Notes under the pieces: model-generated
The model's database searches: none
The model's input: the letters and a program-made list of their open reading frames with translations, nothing else
What the model was told of the DNA's origin: nothing
Source of the DNA: a virus
DNA length: 64,000 nucleotides
Reading direction: 5' to 3' (one strand)
IMG/VR virus record: IMGVR_UViG_3300035390_000009
Coordinates: 1 to 64,000 of that record
Shown here: positions 25,879-34,342 of the stretch, in pieces
Layout of the letters: the number at the start of each line of letters is the position of its first letter
How positions within the stretch are numbered: position 1 is the first letter of the stretch
Position numbers and translations under genes: made by a program

Positions 25879-26211
25879 ATGGGATTACAAAAACAAATAG
25901 AACTTGAAAGTGGAGTTATATTACCAGAAGCTTATGCTAAAGTATCCACATTTTATTTTTATAATACTTCAAGCGATAATAGTTATGTGAATATAGAAGT
26001 TAATATTTTTAAAGATAAAGCAGCCAGAGATTCTGGAAAACCAGAAGTTGCTAAATTTATTCATAAGTGTAATGATCCAAATTTCACTGAATACTTTTCA
26101 TTATCTGTATTAAATGGTATAGATGTAAATATGATTTCTCAGGCATATGAATGGATGAAGACAATGAGCATATATTCTGGCTCCATTGACATAGTAGATA
26201 GTAAGGAGTAA
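25879..26211 (+). CDS. Small conserved-type phage protein
   Basis: 110 residues beginning MGLQKQIELESGVILPEAYAKVST, a start often seen in small phage structural genes. It lies 2 bp after the collagen-like fibre and one base overlaps the next start. Mostly beta and acidic; no catalytic motif. Function unknown. Confidence 0.6.
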   Translation: MGLQKQIELESGVILPEAYAKVSTFYFYNTSSDNSYVNIEVNIFKDKAARDSGKPEVAKFIHKCNDPNFTEYFSLSVLNGIDVNMISQAYEWMKTMSIYSGSIDIVDSKE

Positions 26212-27179
26212 TGATGACAACTTATATAAAAAATATAACTGATACGATAATAACCATCAAAGACATGGGTTATTCAATTCCTCCATTAACTACTGTTAAT
26301 TCTCAAGATTGTTGTAATAATGTTGAATTATCTAAATCTGATGATTTAATTTCTAAAGTATCAATAGGAAGTATTAAAATAAATGATGGTAATAATGATC
26401 TTAGTATTAGTGCAGGTATAAAACATATTCTTGGTCATAAAATGGATTATATCACTGATATTTCAGGAAAGCAAAGAGTCCATCAAACATCAAGAAAACT
26501 TGGTACCAGAATTATGTGGATAGGTCTTGGAGATGATACATCTGATATGAATAATGTAGGTGGTGGACAGCCATTTGATATTAAACATGATATAGGTGAA
26601 GGTGATCCAGAACATGTTTATATTGACTTCAATATAGCTACTAATGAAACATGGCTTCATGAAGGTTATATGACTTGGAAAGATTGTGATATGGATAGAT
26701 TAACTCTTGAAATGGTAAGCAGAGCTACTGCTGGTCAAGCTGGTACTGGTACTAATTATAATCTATATAAAGGATATATGATTATTCCAGCAGCAGGGGA
26801 TGGAACATTTGATATAACTGCTGATATAACAGATCCTAATGCAGGACTAATTTATATGCCTAACAATGATTTAGGTAAGGCGCCAACAGCATTTTGGAAT
26901 GCTGATTATAATTCAACAACTAAATTATATGAAAATATTACTGCAGCTCCATATGGTGATGGAAGATATAATATGTTTCCAATGGAAATTGTTTTTGCCA
27001 GATTCTTAAATCATATGCCATTATTAGGTAGTGGATTTTTAGCATTAAATTCATCTGATACTGATAGAATGGGACAAGGAATGAGATTGAAAATGATTGC
27101 TAGTACTAATACAACAGTGGCAGATCATTCATGGGCAGTTGCCTGTTTAATGTGTATGCATAGAAACGCATCAGTATAA
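26211..27179 (+). CDS. Fibre-type protein with shared N-terminal anchor
   Basis: 322 residues; ATG 26211 and ATG 26214 are both possible, with 26214 better spaced (5 bases) from AAGGAG. Residues 1-60 match the anchor of 22349 and 23798. The remainder (KLGTRIMWIGLGDD, GGGQPFDIKHDIGEG, HEGYMTWKDCDMDRLTLEMVSRAT) resembles a beta-rich C-terminal head found in phage virion proteins. No enzyme motif. Confidence 0.65.
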   Translation: MMTTYIKNITDTIITIKDMGYSIPPLTTVNSQDCCNNVELSKSDDLISKVSIGSIKINDGNNDLSISAGIKHILGHKMDYITDISGKQRVHQTSRKLGTRIMWIGLGDDTSDMNNVGGGQPFDIKHDIGEGDPEHVYIDFNIATNETWLHEGYMTWKDCDMDRLTLEMVSRATAGQAGTGTNYNLYKGYMIIPAAGDGTFDITADITDPNAGLIYMPNNDLGKAPTAFWNADYNSTTKLYENITAAPYGDGRYNMFPMEIVFARFLNHMPLLGSGFLALNSSDTDRMGQGMRLKMIASTNTTVADHSWAVACLMCMHRNASV

Positions 27180-27191
27180 AGGAGATCTATT

Positions 27192-27752
27192 ATGTGGTAT
27201 AAAATAAAAAGTTTTATTATAAAATGGTTTGGTGATATTCAGATATTTCCTTATCCATTTTTTATAATGTTTGGTCATACTGCTTATGAAATGAAAGGTG
27301 GAGATGTACAAGAAGTATTAAATATTATTCAACCTGGTGATATTCTATTGAGAAGATATAATCATTATATTAGCGGTTTGTTGATTCCTGGATATTTTAC
27401 ACATTCTGCTATTTATATTGGTTCTGGTAAAATAATACATATGTTAGGAGAAGGTATTGATAAACAAGATATTCTAACATTTTGTCGTTGTGATGAAGTA
27501 GCAATCATACATTGTAATTCAGAACAAATTAATAAAATAGCCATCAAGAAAGCTATTGGTTATTTTAAGGATGAAACAGAATATGATTTTTCATTTGACT
27601 TCTTGGATGAAACAAAATTTTCATGCACCGAGTTTATTGATACTATATTTGATCACCCAAAAATGGATAGGATAAAAGAAAATTATATAATGCCAGATGA
27701 TTTTCTAACGCTTGATAATTCAATTTTTTCAGTAAGTTATCGAAAAGGATAA
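27192..27752 (+). CDS. YiiX/YebB-like permuted NlpC/P60 superfamily protein
   Basis: 186 residues. IQPGDILLRRYNHYISGLLIPGYFTHSAIYIG carries the catalytic His71 and the P-G-D-I motif; FSCTEFIDTIF carries Cys145. The order His then Cys is that of the permuted papain-fold group. Members cleave peptide or lipid amide bonds. N-terminal 30 residues are hydrophobic (IKSFIIKWFGDIQIFPYPFFIMF) and may bind membrane. Likely a virion or lysis hydrolase. Confidence 0.7.
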   Translation: MWYKIKSFIIKWFGDIQIFPYPFFIMFGHTAYEMKGGDVQEVLNIIQPGDILLRRYNHYISGLLIPGYFTHSAIYIGSGKIIHMLGEGIDKQDILTFCRCDEVAIIHCNSEQINKIAIKKAIGYFKDETEYDFSFDFLDETKFSCTEFIDTIFDHPKMDRIKENYIMPDDFLTLDNSIFSVSYRKG

Positions 27753-27759
27753 TATAATA

Positions 27760-28275
27760 ATGATTCTTGGTAAACTTGGAGAAGAAGTAAAAGAGGATTT
27801 CTCTGTTCTAGATATCTCCAATAATCTAGTTAGCGGAATTTCTTTGAATGAGTTCACCGCTCATTTATTTGATCCTTCTGATAACGAGGTATACGACTCA
27901 ACATCCGTATCATTTATAGAACTTGGTCATGGACATTATAGAGTTTCATATACTCCAAATCAAATTGGTAATTGGATGATGATCGTTTATCATATAACTC
28001 ATTTTCCTTGGGGCAAATCTAATACTATCCAAGTGTTTGCAAATGATTTTGATAGTATAGCTGTAATGTTACAAAAAGTATTAGGATTGGTGCAAGAAAA
28101 TTTTTCAGTAGATATGACTATATATGACGAGAATAATAATTTAACAGCTTCAAGAGTTAGAATTTATAATGATAGTAGTTCAGTAGGATCAGATAATAAT
28201 GTTTTAGAAACATATTTAATGACCGCTGAATATAATGGTTTATTAATGACATCTTATAAAATGGAAAAAATATAA
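27760..28275 (+). CDS. Putative Ig-like virion protein
   Basis: 171 residues. EEVKEDFSVLDISNNLVSG, FTAHLFDPSDNEVYDSTSVSF, HGHYRVSYTPNQIGNWMMIVYH read as Ig-like beta sandwich wording common in phage structural proteins, followed by a second short beta segment. Coupled with the next gene by a single-base overlap. Confidence 0.5.
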   Translation: MILGKLGEEVKEDFSVLDISNNLVSGISLNEFTAHLFDPSDNEVYDSTSVSFIELGHGHYRVSYTPNQIGNWMMIVYHITHFPWGKSNTIQVFANDFDSIAVMLQKVLGLVQENFSVDMTIYDENNNLTASRVRIYNDSSSVGSDNNVLETYLMTAEYNGLLMTSYKMEKI

Positions 28276-28496
28276 TGGCTGGAATATCACTAGTAACTAA
28301 AGGATTTATTTCTCCAGTTGGAAGTGGCAGTGGTAGTGGAAGCGGTGGTGCTGGATTTGTAAGACCACAAGAAGAGTTGCCAAAACCATTTATTAAGGTT
28401 ACTGATGTTACCATTAAAGCTAACGATAGACCCTCAATAACAGAAGATACATTTAAAGTTAAATCTCTTAAAATAATAGTTGATCAAAAGGATTAA
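28275..28496 (+). CDS. Small Gly/Ser-linker protein
   Basis: 73 residues with a GSGSGSGSGG linker at 17-26 between a short N-terminal segment (MAGISLVTKGFISP) and a beta-rich end. It precedes the 28501 gene by 4 bp. Probably a small virion component. Function unknown. Confidence 0.55.
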   Translation: MAGISLVTKGFISPVGSGSGSGSGGAGFVRPQEELPKPFIKVTDVTIKANDRPSITEDTFKVKSLKIIVDQKD

Positions 28497-28500
28497 AAGT

Positions 28501-29529
28501 ATGCTTAAACTAAATACAGATGAGATAAGAAATCTTCAATTTGAGGTTTCTATACAGGGTATAAATTATGATGAATTGCAAGGTTCATTAAAATTTATAA
28601 TTGAGGATGTAGAATACGGAATCCCTGTAAAAATTCAAAGAGATTTAGTATCTGTAGAAGTTCCTCCGTTAGAAGAAATTGTTGCTAGAGGTATGAAAAA
28701 TGGTGATATAGTTGAATGTAAATTAGATATTTTTGGTAATGGATTTTATATTAACCCATGGGGTGGTCAGTTTGAATTATCAACTCCAGTTAAAATGGAA
28801 ACCAAAAATTTTAATATGAATAACAAACAGCCAGATAAAAAAATTGTTGCTGAATTAAAAGACCCAACTACAACATTATCTGAACCTATTGTTGAAGATT
28901 CTAAACCAAAAGAAATTTTAGATAAAGAAGCAATACTTGAAATGCTTTTTGAAAAATTAGAGGAACGAGGGTTTAAAACAGATGGTCATAAAATACCAGA
29001 AGCTATAAAAGAAACTATTGAACAACCAAAAGAAAATAAATTATCCCGAAAAGAATTAGTTGAACAAAAAATAAGAAGTAAATTTAAAAGAGTTAATAGT
29101 CTTGTTAAAGAGGTCAAATCATTAACAGAAGGGAAAAAGGTCATATCTAGTATTCAAACTCCTGCTACAGAAATAGTAAGAAACACTAATATTATAAATA
29201 CTGATATGTCAAGTGTAATGCAAAAAGTAGAAGAATTAAAAAGCAGAACTTCTTCAACTGTTGCACAACCAATATTACCAACTCAATTAAATAATCCAAT
29301 TCAATCTGATCAATCAATAGAACATGAAATAACTATTGACTATGAAGATCCTCACGTATTGATGGAATCAGTAGGAATGAAAAATCCTAAGATTCAACAA
29401 ATCATGCTTGATAAAGCTATTGAGTTGGGTGGTGATGGAGATTCAGCAATATCACAAACATTAAAGAAATTATTAGGAATTGAAAAACCACAAGGTTATG
29501 AGGCATACCAAAATCAAAATTTTAATTAA
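28501..29529 (+). CDS. Hypothetical structural/scaffold-type protein
   Basis: ATG 28501 is preferred over an in-frame TTG at 28480 because AAAAGGATTAAAAGT precedes it. About 342 residues: an N-terminal beta part (LQFEVSIQGINYDELQGSLKFIIEDVEYGIPVKI), a charged low-complexity centre (100-270), and a C-terminal helical end (VGMKNPKIQQIMLDKAIELGGDGDSAISQTLKKLLGI). Function unknown. Confidence 0.65.
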   Translation: MLKLNTDEIRNLQFEVSIQGINYDELQGSLKFIIEDVEYGIPVKIQRDLVSVEVPPLEEIVARGMKNGDIVECKLDIFGNGFYINPWGGQFELSTPVKMETKNFNMNNKQPDKKIVAELKDPTTTLSEPIVEDSKPKEILDKEAILEMLFEKLEERGFKTDGHKIPEAIKETIEQPKENKLSRKELVEQKIRSKFKRVNSLVKEVKSLTEGKKVISSIQTPATEIVRNTNIINTDMSSVMQKVEELKSRTSSTVAQPILPTQLNNPIQSDQSIEHEITIDYEDPHVLMESVGMKNPKIQQIMLDKAIELGGDGDSAISQTLKKLLGIEKPQGYEAYQNQNFN

Positions 29530-29548
29530 TAAAAACAAGTGGGAGAAA

Positions 29549-29815
29549 ATGGCCAGATTAAAGTGTAAGATGTGTAAGGTTAAACGGAAATTGTGGGAGG
29601 ATGGAAATTTCTTTGGGGTCAAATGTAAAAAACATTTTGTTCCATTAATTGTTTTAAAAGAACATAGAAATAAATTAACTATATCTGAAAAGAAAGAAGT
29701 ATTAGAAATTATTAAAACTAGATATAAGGGTTTATATATAGATGATACTATATCTGATTCTGACAATCATTGGCATATTCATCTGAGTAAAAAAAATAAA
29801 TTATCAATGTTATAG
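29549..29815 (+). CDS. Small zinc-finger-like protein
   Basis: ATG 29549 with GGGAGAAA upstream; an earlier in-frame ATG at 29480 overlaps the previous gene too far. 88 residues beginning MARLKCKMCKVKRKLWEDGNFFGVKCKKH, where CxxC and C..H could bind one zinc ion. Rest is helical and basic. Function unknown. Confidence 0.6.
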   Translation: MARLKCKMCKVKRKLWEDGNFFGVKCKKHFVPLIVLKEHRNKLTISEKKEVLEIIKTRYKGLYIDDTISDSDNHWHIHLSKKNKLSML

Positions 29816-29827
29816 GGAGTGTAGTAT

Positions 29828-30511
29828 ATGAAAAAATTAGTGATTTCGGATATTCATTTAGGAAGCCCTCTAGTTGAGAAAAAGTTAGAAATAATGAATT
29901 TAATGGAATCAGACGAATATGATACTATAATTTTGAATGGAGATATTTTTGATATTTGGGAAAAATCTTTTAATAAAATCTTATTAGAGAATATAGATTT
30001 TGTAAAGTTAGTACATTCTGTATGTCTAAAAAAGACTGTATATTTTATTATGGGTAATCATGATCCTCATATGTTAGAAGTTATGAAATTATTTCCTGGC
30101 ATGATAGTTAAAAGAAATTTATTAATTCAGGATGATATATTTATAGTTCATGGTGATGAATTTGATTCCTTAGTTACTAAATATTCTCTGTTTGGTAAAT
30201 TATTATTTATCCCAAATTGGATAGCAGAAAGGCTTTTTGGATGGAATTTAAAAGCATCATTTAGAGAGTTTTTTTATTCTATTTCTAATAAAAAGAATAA
30301 ACCATATTATGATAAACTTGTTAATAATATAGAAAAAGAAGCATATAAAAAATATAAAGATCAATGTAGATATCTTATAATGGGACACACTCACACTCCA
30401 AAAATTGTTGAGGATGAAATATGCACTTATATAAATTGTGGTGATATAATTCATAATAAAGTTTGTATAGAGTTTGATAAAGATAAAAACTTCAAATTCA
30501 TAAAGGTTTAA
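29828..30511 (+). CDS. Calcineurin-like metallophosphoesterase, LpxH-like
   Basis: 227 residues with the full series: SDIHLGS (7-13), NGDIFDIW (close to 38), MGNHDPH (75), VHGDEFD (108) and MGHTHTP (189). It is closest in wording to UDP-2,3-diacylglucosamine pyrophosphatases (LpxH/COG2908). A role on lipid A precursors would match the KDO genes, but phage phosphoesterases also act on nucleic acids. Start follows GGGAGTGTAGTAT. Confidence 0.82.
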   Translation: MKKLVISDIHLGSPLVEKKLEIMNLMESDEYDTIILNGDIFDIWEKSFNKILLENIDFVKLVHSVCLKKTVYFIMGNHDPHMLEVMKLFPGMIVKRNLLIQDDIFIVHGDEFDSLVTKYSLFGKLLFIPNWIAERLFGWNLKASFREFFYSISNKKNKPYYDKLVNNIEKEAYKKYKDQCRYLIMGHTHTPKIVEDEICTYINCGDIIHNKVCIEFDKDKNFKFIKV

Positions 30512-30515
30512 ATAA

Positions 30516-31109
30516 ATGGCTGATATAATTCTAACTGGTAATTCAAGTGTTTTAAGTATTGTTTCTAATTCACTTATTCTATCGCTTGCAATTAATGGTT
30601 CTTCTACTATAGAAGGAAATGTTGTATCAACCATAGATATAGGTGAGTACACATATGTATCTTCTTCAATAACTATAATGTCTAATATTTTATTAAATAA
30701 TTTAAATATTGAAATGATATTATCTGGTAATTCTATTATAGATACAATTATAACACCTTCTATAAATATTGGAATTATTGAATTATTATCTGGTGATTCT
30801 ATTATAGATACAATTGTAACAGCTTCTATAATAGATATTGGCAGTGATGAAATTTTATCTAGTAATTCTATTATAAATACAGTTATAACATCTTCTATAT
30901 ATATTGGTACTAATGAATCAATAAATGGAAATGTCCATATTCATTCTAATGCAGAAGCTATTATAATGATTAAATTCAGATGTGTTAACTGTATGTTAAG
31001 CAATCTCATTGGAGGTGTAAAATTTTCTCCAGGTTGCAATAGAACAGTTAGATTTCAAGATCCTAATATTACAACTAGTTGCAATATGTATAAATATAAA
31101 GGAAAATAA
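30516..31109 (+). CDS. Short repeat adhesin paralogue
   Basis: 197 residues opening MADIILTGNSSVLS. Repeats of 22-23 residues (IELLSGDSIIDTIVTAS, DEILSSNSIINTVITSS, NESINGN) are a small version of those in the giant proteins at 56462 and 62860. The end (RCVNCMLSNLIGG..SPGCNRTVRFQDPNITTSCNMYKYKGK) is cysteine-containing and differs. Likely a small fibre or baseplate-type subunit. Confidence 0.6.
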   Translation: MADIILTGNSSVLSIVSNSLILSLAINGSSTIEGNVVSTIDIGEYTYVSSSITIMSNILLNNLNIEMILSGNSIIDTIITPSINIGIIELLSGDSIIDTIVTASIIDIGSDEILSSNSIINTVITSSIYIGTNESINGNVHIHSNAEAIIMIKFRCVNCMLSNLIGGVKFSPGCNRTVRFQDPNITTSCNMYKYKGK

Positions 31110-31110
31110 A

Positions 31111-31356
31111 ATGACACTGGTAAATGAATATTTAGAATATATACAAGAAGCTAATAGAAAACAAAAATCTAGAACTACCATTAGTAGGCAAACAAAAATT
31201 AAAAGATCTCAAGGTCAATTATCAACTTCTATGGCAAGAAAGGGAAATGATCCTTTATATAAAATGATGAAAAAATATTGTGATATGTGTAAAAGTTATA
31301 GAACAAAAGTTCATAAAAAATATGCTGGTAGAACTCGATCCCAAGCCAGAAGATAA
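31111..31356 (+). CDS. Small basic protein
   Basis: 81 residues, one base after the previous gene. ARKGNDPLYKMMKKYCDMCKSYRTKVHKKYAGRTRSQARR is strongly basic, fitting a DNA- or RNA-binding or capsid-associated small virion protein. Function unknown. It ends just before a bidirectional terminator. Confidence 0.6.
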   Translation: MTLVNEYLEYIQEANRKQKSRTTISRQTKIKRSQGQLSTSMARKGNDPLYKMMKKYCDMCKSYRTKVHKKYAGRTRSQARR

Positions 31357-31363
31357 TTTATAC

Positions 31364-31405
31364 AAAAAAAAGTTTGGGTCCTATATAAGCGACCCAACTT
31401 TTTTT
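31364..31405. terminator. Bidirectional intrinsic terminator
   Basis: A-run, GTTTGGGTC, loop CTATATAAGC, GACCCAAC, T-run. It separates plus-strand structural genes from minus-strand small genes. Confidence 0.85.
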
Positions 31406-31583
31406 AAACACCTTTACCGTTTCCAGTAAATGCTTCTTTAAACACCTTAAGCATACCAATAACAACTATAATTCCTGCCCCAAGAAAAAACAAATTCATA
31501 ATACATTCCTTAATAACTTCAGCATTTCCAAAAAATGTTGAAACTCCAAAAAACAGCAATAAACAAAACATAAACACTTTCAT
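31404..31583 (-). CDS. Small membrane protein
   Basis: 59 residues from the ATG with GGGAGGG upstream at 31583 (an in-frame start 24 bases earlier has none). VFMFCLLLFFGVSTFF and FFLGAGIIVVIGMLKV are two hydrophobic segments. Follows the 31585 gene in one operon. Confidence 0.6.
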   Translation of the reverse strand: MKVFMFCLLLFFGVSTFFGNAEVIKECIMNLFFLGAGIIVVIGMLKVFKEAFTGNGKGV

Positions 31584-31584
31584 A

Positions 31585-32613
31585 TTACACCCTCCCTTTT
31601 TTTTCAAGTTCTATACCTTTATTAATCAATTGAAGGACTTTAACCATAGCAGTTCCAAGCAATAGAAAAGACTTCCGAAAAAACACAAACATGAAAATAT
31701 AACATGCCCCTACAACCAAAGCAACATCAAGACCATACATAAGAAAAGAAACCCAAAGAGACATAAAGAGAAATAGAATAACTATTTTTACTTTAGCAAT
31801 ATCAATCCTCTTTTTAAGATCAGCTTCATTTTGTTGATTTTGTTGATTTTGTTGATCTTGCTCATGCTGTGATTTTGCCTTGAGTTTGCTATACTCTTTG
31901 GTAAAGATTTGATCGACTTCTTTTTTATCATCAATCATCACTTCTAATTCAAGTAAATGCTTTTTAAAAAAGTCTACCCTCTTGCAATTTTCAGCTTTAG
32001 TTTCCTCTCTAATACCTGTTACTATGTCGGCAACCACTCTTAAATCACAAATAAAATTATGATTTTCTGTCAAGATGCCTTCAATTCTATCCCTCCAATC
32101 TTCAAGACTTTCTTCCTCATTAAGTCTTGGAAATTCATTAATTATTTTGACCTCAACACCTTTACTAATTTTGTTCTTAATTGATATATAATTTTTCATT
32201 CTATCAATAAAAACTTTAGTAGATTCATTAGACCGTTTAGTAATTATAGTAGATTCATTAGCAATAAATCTAAAATAATGCTGAGTTATAGATTCAGTAA
32301 ATCTTTTTTCAGACCTACGTTCTAACTCTTCATCAAAACAGCCATTGGTTAAAAACTCTTCTAAGTCAGAGATTTCAAGATGCCTTGCTTGAAGAATTGA
32401 TGGATGCTCGCCATTCCTGAATCCAACCATATAGCAAACAAACTCAGGAGTCATTTTGTAAGAGTTGAATCTTTCATAATGTGCTATAAAAGATTCACCA
32501 GTCTTACGAGTTTTGATTTCCTCCCAGTTTTTATCAGTAGCAATTAAAACTCTTTTTAGAAAATCATCTTTACTTTCACCAGGACGTTTATCCATAGTCA
32601 ATGTATTAATCAT
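31585..32613 (-). CDS. Protein with helical cytoplasmic part and two C-terminal membrane segments
   Basis: About 342 residues from ATG 32613, which AGGAGGTTTT precedes (an upstream in-frame start lacks this). Charged helical region to about residue 270, then a QNQQNQQN linker, then IVILFLFMSLWVSFLMYG and VALVVGACYIFMFVFF membrane segments. No recognised family. Confidence 0.65.
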   Translation of the reverse strand: MINTLTMDKRPGESKDDFLKRVLIATDKNWEEIKTRKTGESFIAHYERFNSYKMTPEFVCYMVGFRNGEHPSILQARHLEISDLEEFLTNGCFDEELERRSEKRFTESITQHYFRFIANESTIITKRSNESTKVFIDRMKNYISIKNKISKGVEVKIINEFPRLNEEESLEDWRDRIEGILTENHNFICDLRVVADIVTGIREETKAENCKRVDFFKKHLLELEVMIDDKKEVDQIFTKEYSKLKAKSQHEQDQQNQQNQQNEADLKKRIDIAKVKIVILFLFMSLWVSFLMYGLDVALVVGACYIFMFVFFRKSFLLLGTAMVKVLQLINKGIELEKKGRV

Positions 32614-32644
32614 AAAACCTCCTATATATTTAGTACAAATTTTT

Positions 32645-32673
32645 CTATCTATCTTACCAAATAATATATATAG
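32645..32673 (-). promoter_or_regulatory. A/T-rich promoter-type element for the minus-strand operon
   Basis: On the minus strand it reads CTATATATATTATTTGG then TAAGATAGATAG. The same compound pattern occurs at 33221-33253 and 36601-36629, each just upstream of a minus-strand gene start with AGGAGG. Confidence 0.55.
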
Positions 32674-32827
32674 CATATTGAACTATATTGAATAGAATTA
32701 TACTGAACAAACCCTAAAAATATCACCTAAAAATCTATCCATTAAAGACCAAAATTCTATATATATTATTTAACAATTGTGTTGTGTTGTGTTTGCTTTT
32801 TTTATTGTTTAATTGAAGGAGAATATA

Positions 32828-33082
32828 ATGTTATATTTACACGTACTAGATACCCATGATGATGACTTTCCAATTAAATCAATGTTTGTAGAAAATGAAG
32901 ACTCATGTAGATTAGCCCAAATGATCTCATTAGCTGAACTAGATAATATAGTTATAGTTAATAGTATTGAAATTGATAGAGATACTTTAAATAAAAGAAT
33001 AGTAAAAATTCAACATATATTTTTAAATGGAAATGAAGATGTTATATATCCGGAAACATTAAAAGTTGACAAAAAAAATTAA
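32828..33082 (+). CDS. Small acidic hypothetical protein
   Basis: 84 residues from ATG 32828 with GAAGGAGAATATA upstream. MLYLHVLDTHDDDFPIKSMFVENEDSCRLAQM is followed by beta strands. Isolated between two minus-strand genes. Function unknown. Confidence 0.6.
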   Translation: MLYLHVLDTHDDDFPIKSMFVENEDSCRLAQMISLAELDNIVIVNSIEIDRDTLNKRIVKIQHIFLNGNEDVIYPETLKVDKKN

Positions 33083-33105
33083 GATGTAGAGTCTCAATTT
33101 TTTTT
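33071..33105. terminator. Convergent bidirectional terminator
   Basis: Eight A plus TT then AGA, loop TGTAGAG, TCT then AA and eight T, with one mismatch. Lies between convergent genes ending at 33082 (+) and 33109 (-). Confidence 0.75.
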
Positions 33106-33108
33106 GTT

Positions 33109-33195
33109 TTAAATTATTACAATGCCAATCAATCCAACAATACTTATCAATGTGGATATAACTACCCATAGACTTGAACTAAAAAAGGTTTTCAT
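33109..33195 (-). CDS. 28-residue single-membrane-segment peptide
   Basis: MKTFFSSSLWVVISTLIS and on to IVII. It has an AGGAGGTCAA ribosome binding site, a promoter-type element at 33221-33253 and a terminator, so it looks like a real mini-gene despite its size. Likely membrane peptide. Confidence 0.6.
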   Translation of the reverse strand: MKTFFSSSLWVVISTLISIVGLIGIVII

Positions 33196-33220
33196 TTGAC
33201 CTCCTAAAAAAGTAATTTTT

Positions 33221-33253
33221 CTATCTATCTTAGTTATTAATATATATAGATAG
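33221..33253 (-). promoter_or_regulatory. A/T-rich promoter-type element
   Basis: Minus strand CTATATATATTAATAACTAAGATAGATAG; the same core as at 44852-44925 and the same TAAGATAGATAG tail as at 32645 and 36601. Confidence 0.55.
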
Positions 33254-33290
33254 TGGATTTTATAATTAGAACAAAATAAAAAGGATTATC

Positions 33291-33401
33291 ATGAAAGATT
33301 TTATAATATGGTTTTTAATAGTTCCTCCTACAACTTGTTGCATATTTTGGGTCATGGTTAAAACTATATTATACATAATTAATAAAGGAAAATTAATATG
33401 A
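33291..33401 (+). CDS. 36-residue membrane peptide
   Basis: MKDFIIWFLIVPPTTCCIFWV and so on; AAAAAGGATTATC precedes ATG. AGAACAAAATAAAAAGG upstream is a weak late-promoter-like element. Stop overlaps the next ATG (ATGA). Confidence 0.5.
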   Translation: MKDFIIWFLIVPPTTCCIFWVMVKTILYIINKGKLI

Positions 33402-33550
33402 ATAAATCAGAGATAAAAACTAAATTAAATAAAGTATTTGAAATGACTTCTGCCGCCGGTGGTATTGTTGGTATAGAGAATCTCCATGATAAAAAAGTTA
33501 AAAAAAAGAAACAACACAACGAGGACATATTGGGTCATGACAAGGTTTAG
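33398..33550 (+). CDS. 50-residue hypothetical protein
   Basis: MNKSEIKTKLNKVFEMTSAAGGIVGIENLHDKK with a Lys-rich end. Translationally coupled to the membrane peptide and followed by a strong terminator. Function unknown. Confidence 0.5.
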   Translation: MNKSEIKTKLNKVFEMTSAAGGIVGIENLHDKKVKKKKQHNEDILGHDKV

Positions 33551-33560
33551 ACGCGATTTA

Positions 33561-33613
33561 AAGGGGTTTGCCATTATTATAATATCCATATATCATAATA
33601 ATGGTAACCCCTT
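33561..33613. terminator. Strong hairpin terminator
   Basis: AAGGGGTT..CCATTATTAT pairs with ATAATAATGG.AACCCCTT (about 18 bp), with outer ACGCG/CGCGT arms further out. Marks another plus/minus gene boundary. Confidence 0.8.
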
Positions 33614-33640
33614 ATATACGCGTTTTATTTTTTCCTTCCT

Positions 33641-34060
33641 TTAAATTTTAATATTAAAATTTTTAAATTTTTCCTTCATTAATACACCAGCTGATATGGT
33701 ATACGCTGTTGCAATTAGTATAAGAGGTATGTTCCAATTGTAATCCTCTGGATGAAATACCATTTCAAGAGACAGACCAAGTACGGCGCCACCTCCAACT
33801 CCAGTTAAAAGACCCCAAGCCCACCATGCCGCTTTAAATGCAATCTTTCCTGCAATTCCAAAGTTGCCGAAAATGAATGCTATGATAAGCATAATGACAG
33901 TTGTTAGTCCAATGCTGCTCAATGAAACCCACCACTTGGCGAGGAATGATTTTTCCTCAACACAGAAGGTTCCAATGATGGTCATAAGAATAACTGACAA
34001 AGTAAAATTAATAACATTTGATATTGTCTTTCCTTTTATTGTCAAACCAATTTTTTTCAT
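33641..34060 (-). CDS. Four-segment membrane protein
   Basis: 139 residues with four hydrophobic segments (VINFTLSVILMTIIGTF, IGLTTVIMLIIAFIFG, AWGLLTGVGGGAVLGL, IPLILIATAYTISAGV). No family recognised. Last cistron of the minus-strand operon. Confidence 0.6.
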   Translation of the reverse strand: MKKIGLTIKGKTISNVINFTLSVILMTIIGTFCVEEKSFLAKWWVSLSSIGLTTVIMLIIAFIFGNFGIAGKIAFKAAWWAWGLLTGVGGGAVLGLSLEMVFHPEDYNWNIPLILIATAYTISAGVLMKEKFKNFNIKI

Positions 34061-34061
34061 T

Positions 34062-34331
34062 TTATTGTTTCCTCCCTTTCCATAAAGTTAAATCCTTTCC
34101 ACATTTAGGACAGTGGTATCCCATGTCAGGAGTTTCACTCTTTCTACAAGTGATATTTGTCCCTACCCCGTCACAGTGAGGATCCCAACATGTAAATTCA
34201 TAGAGACTCTTTTCACCAAAAGCTTCTGGTGGAGCATCATGAATCGGGCACCCAACCTGGTCTTCATAGTATGGCAAATCCTCATATGATCTTCCACACT
34301 TCCTACATTTAACCCCTTGTAGTACAGCCAT
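34062..34331 (-). CDS. Zinc-ribbon protein
   Basis: 89 residues with CRKCGR, GCPIH, TCWDPHC and CPKCGK, that is three or four CxxC-type pairs for two zinc sites. The separate cysteine pairs suggest a small nucleic-acid or protein binding adaptor. Function unknown. Confidence 0.65.
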   Translation of the reverse strand: MAVLQGVKCRKCGRSYEDLPYYEDQVGCPIHDAPPEAFGEKSLYEFTCWDPHCDGVGTNITCRKSETPDMGYHCPKCGKDLTLWKGRKQ

Positions 34332-34342
34332 ATGAAACCTCC

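Noticed and set aside
28480-28500. TTG start for the 28501 gene
   Set aside because: The ATG 21 bases later has a ribosome binding site; the TTG would overlap the previous gene.
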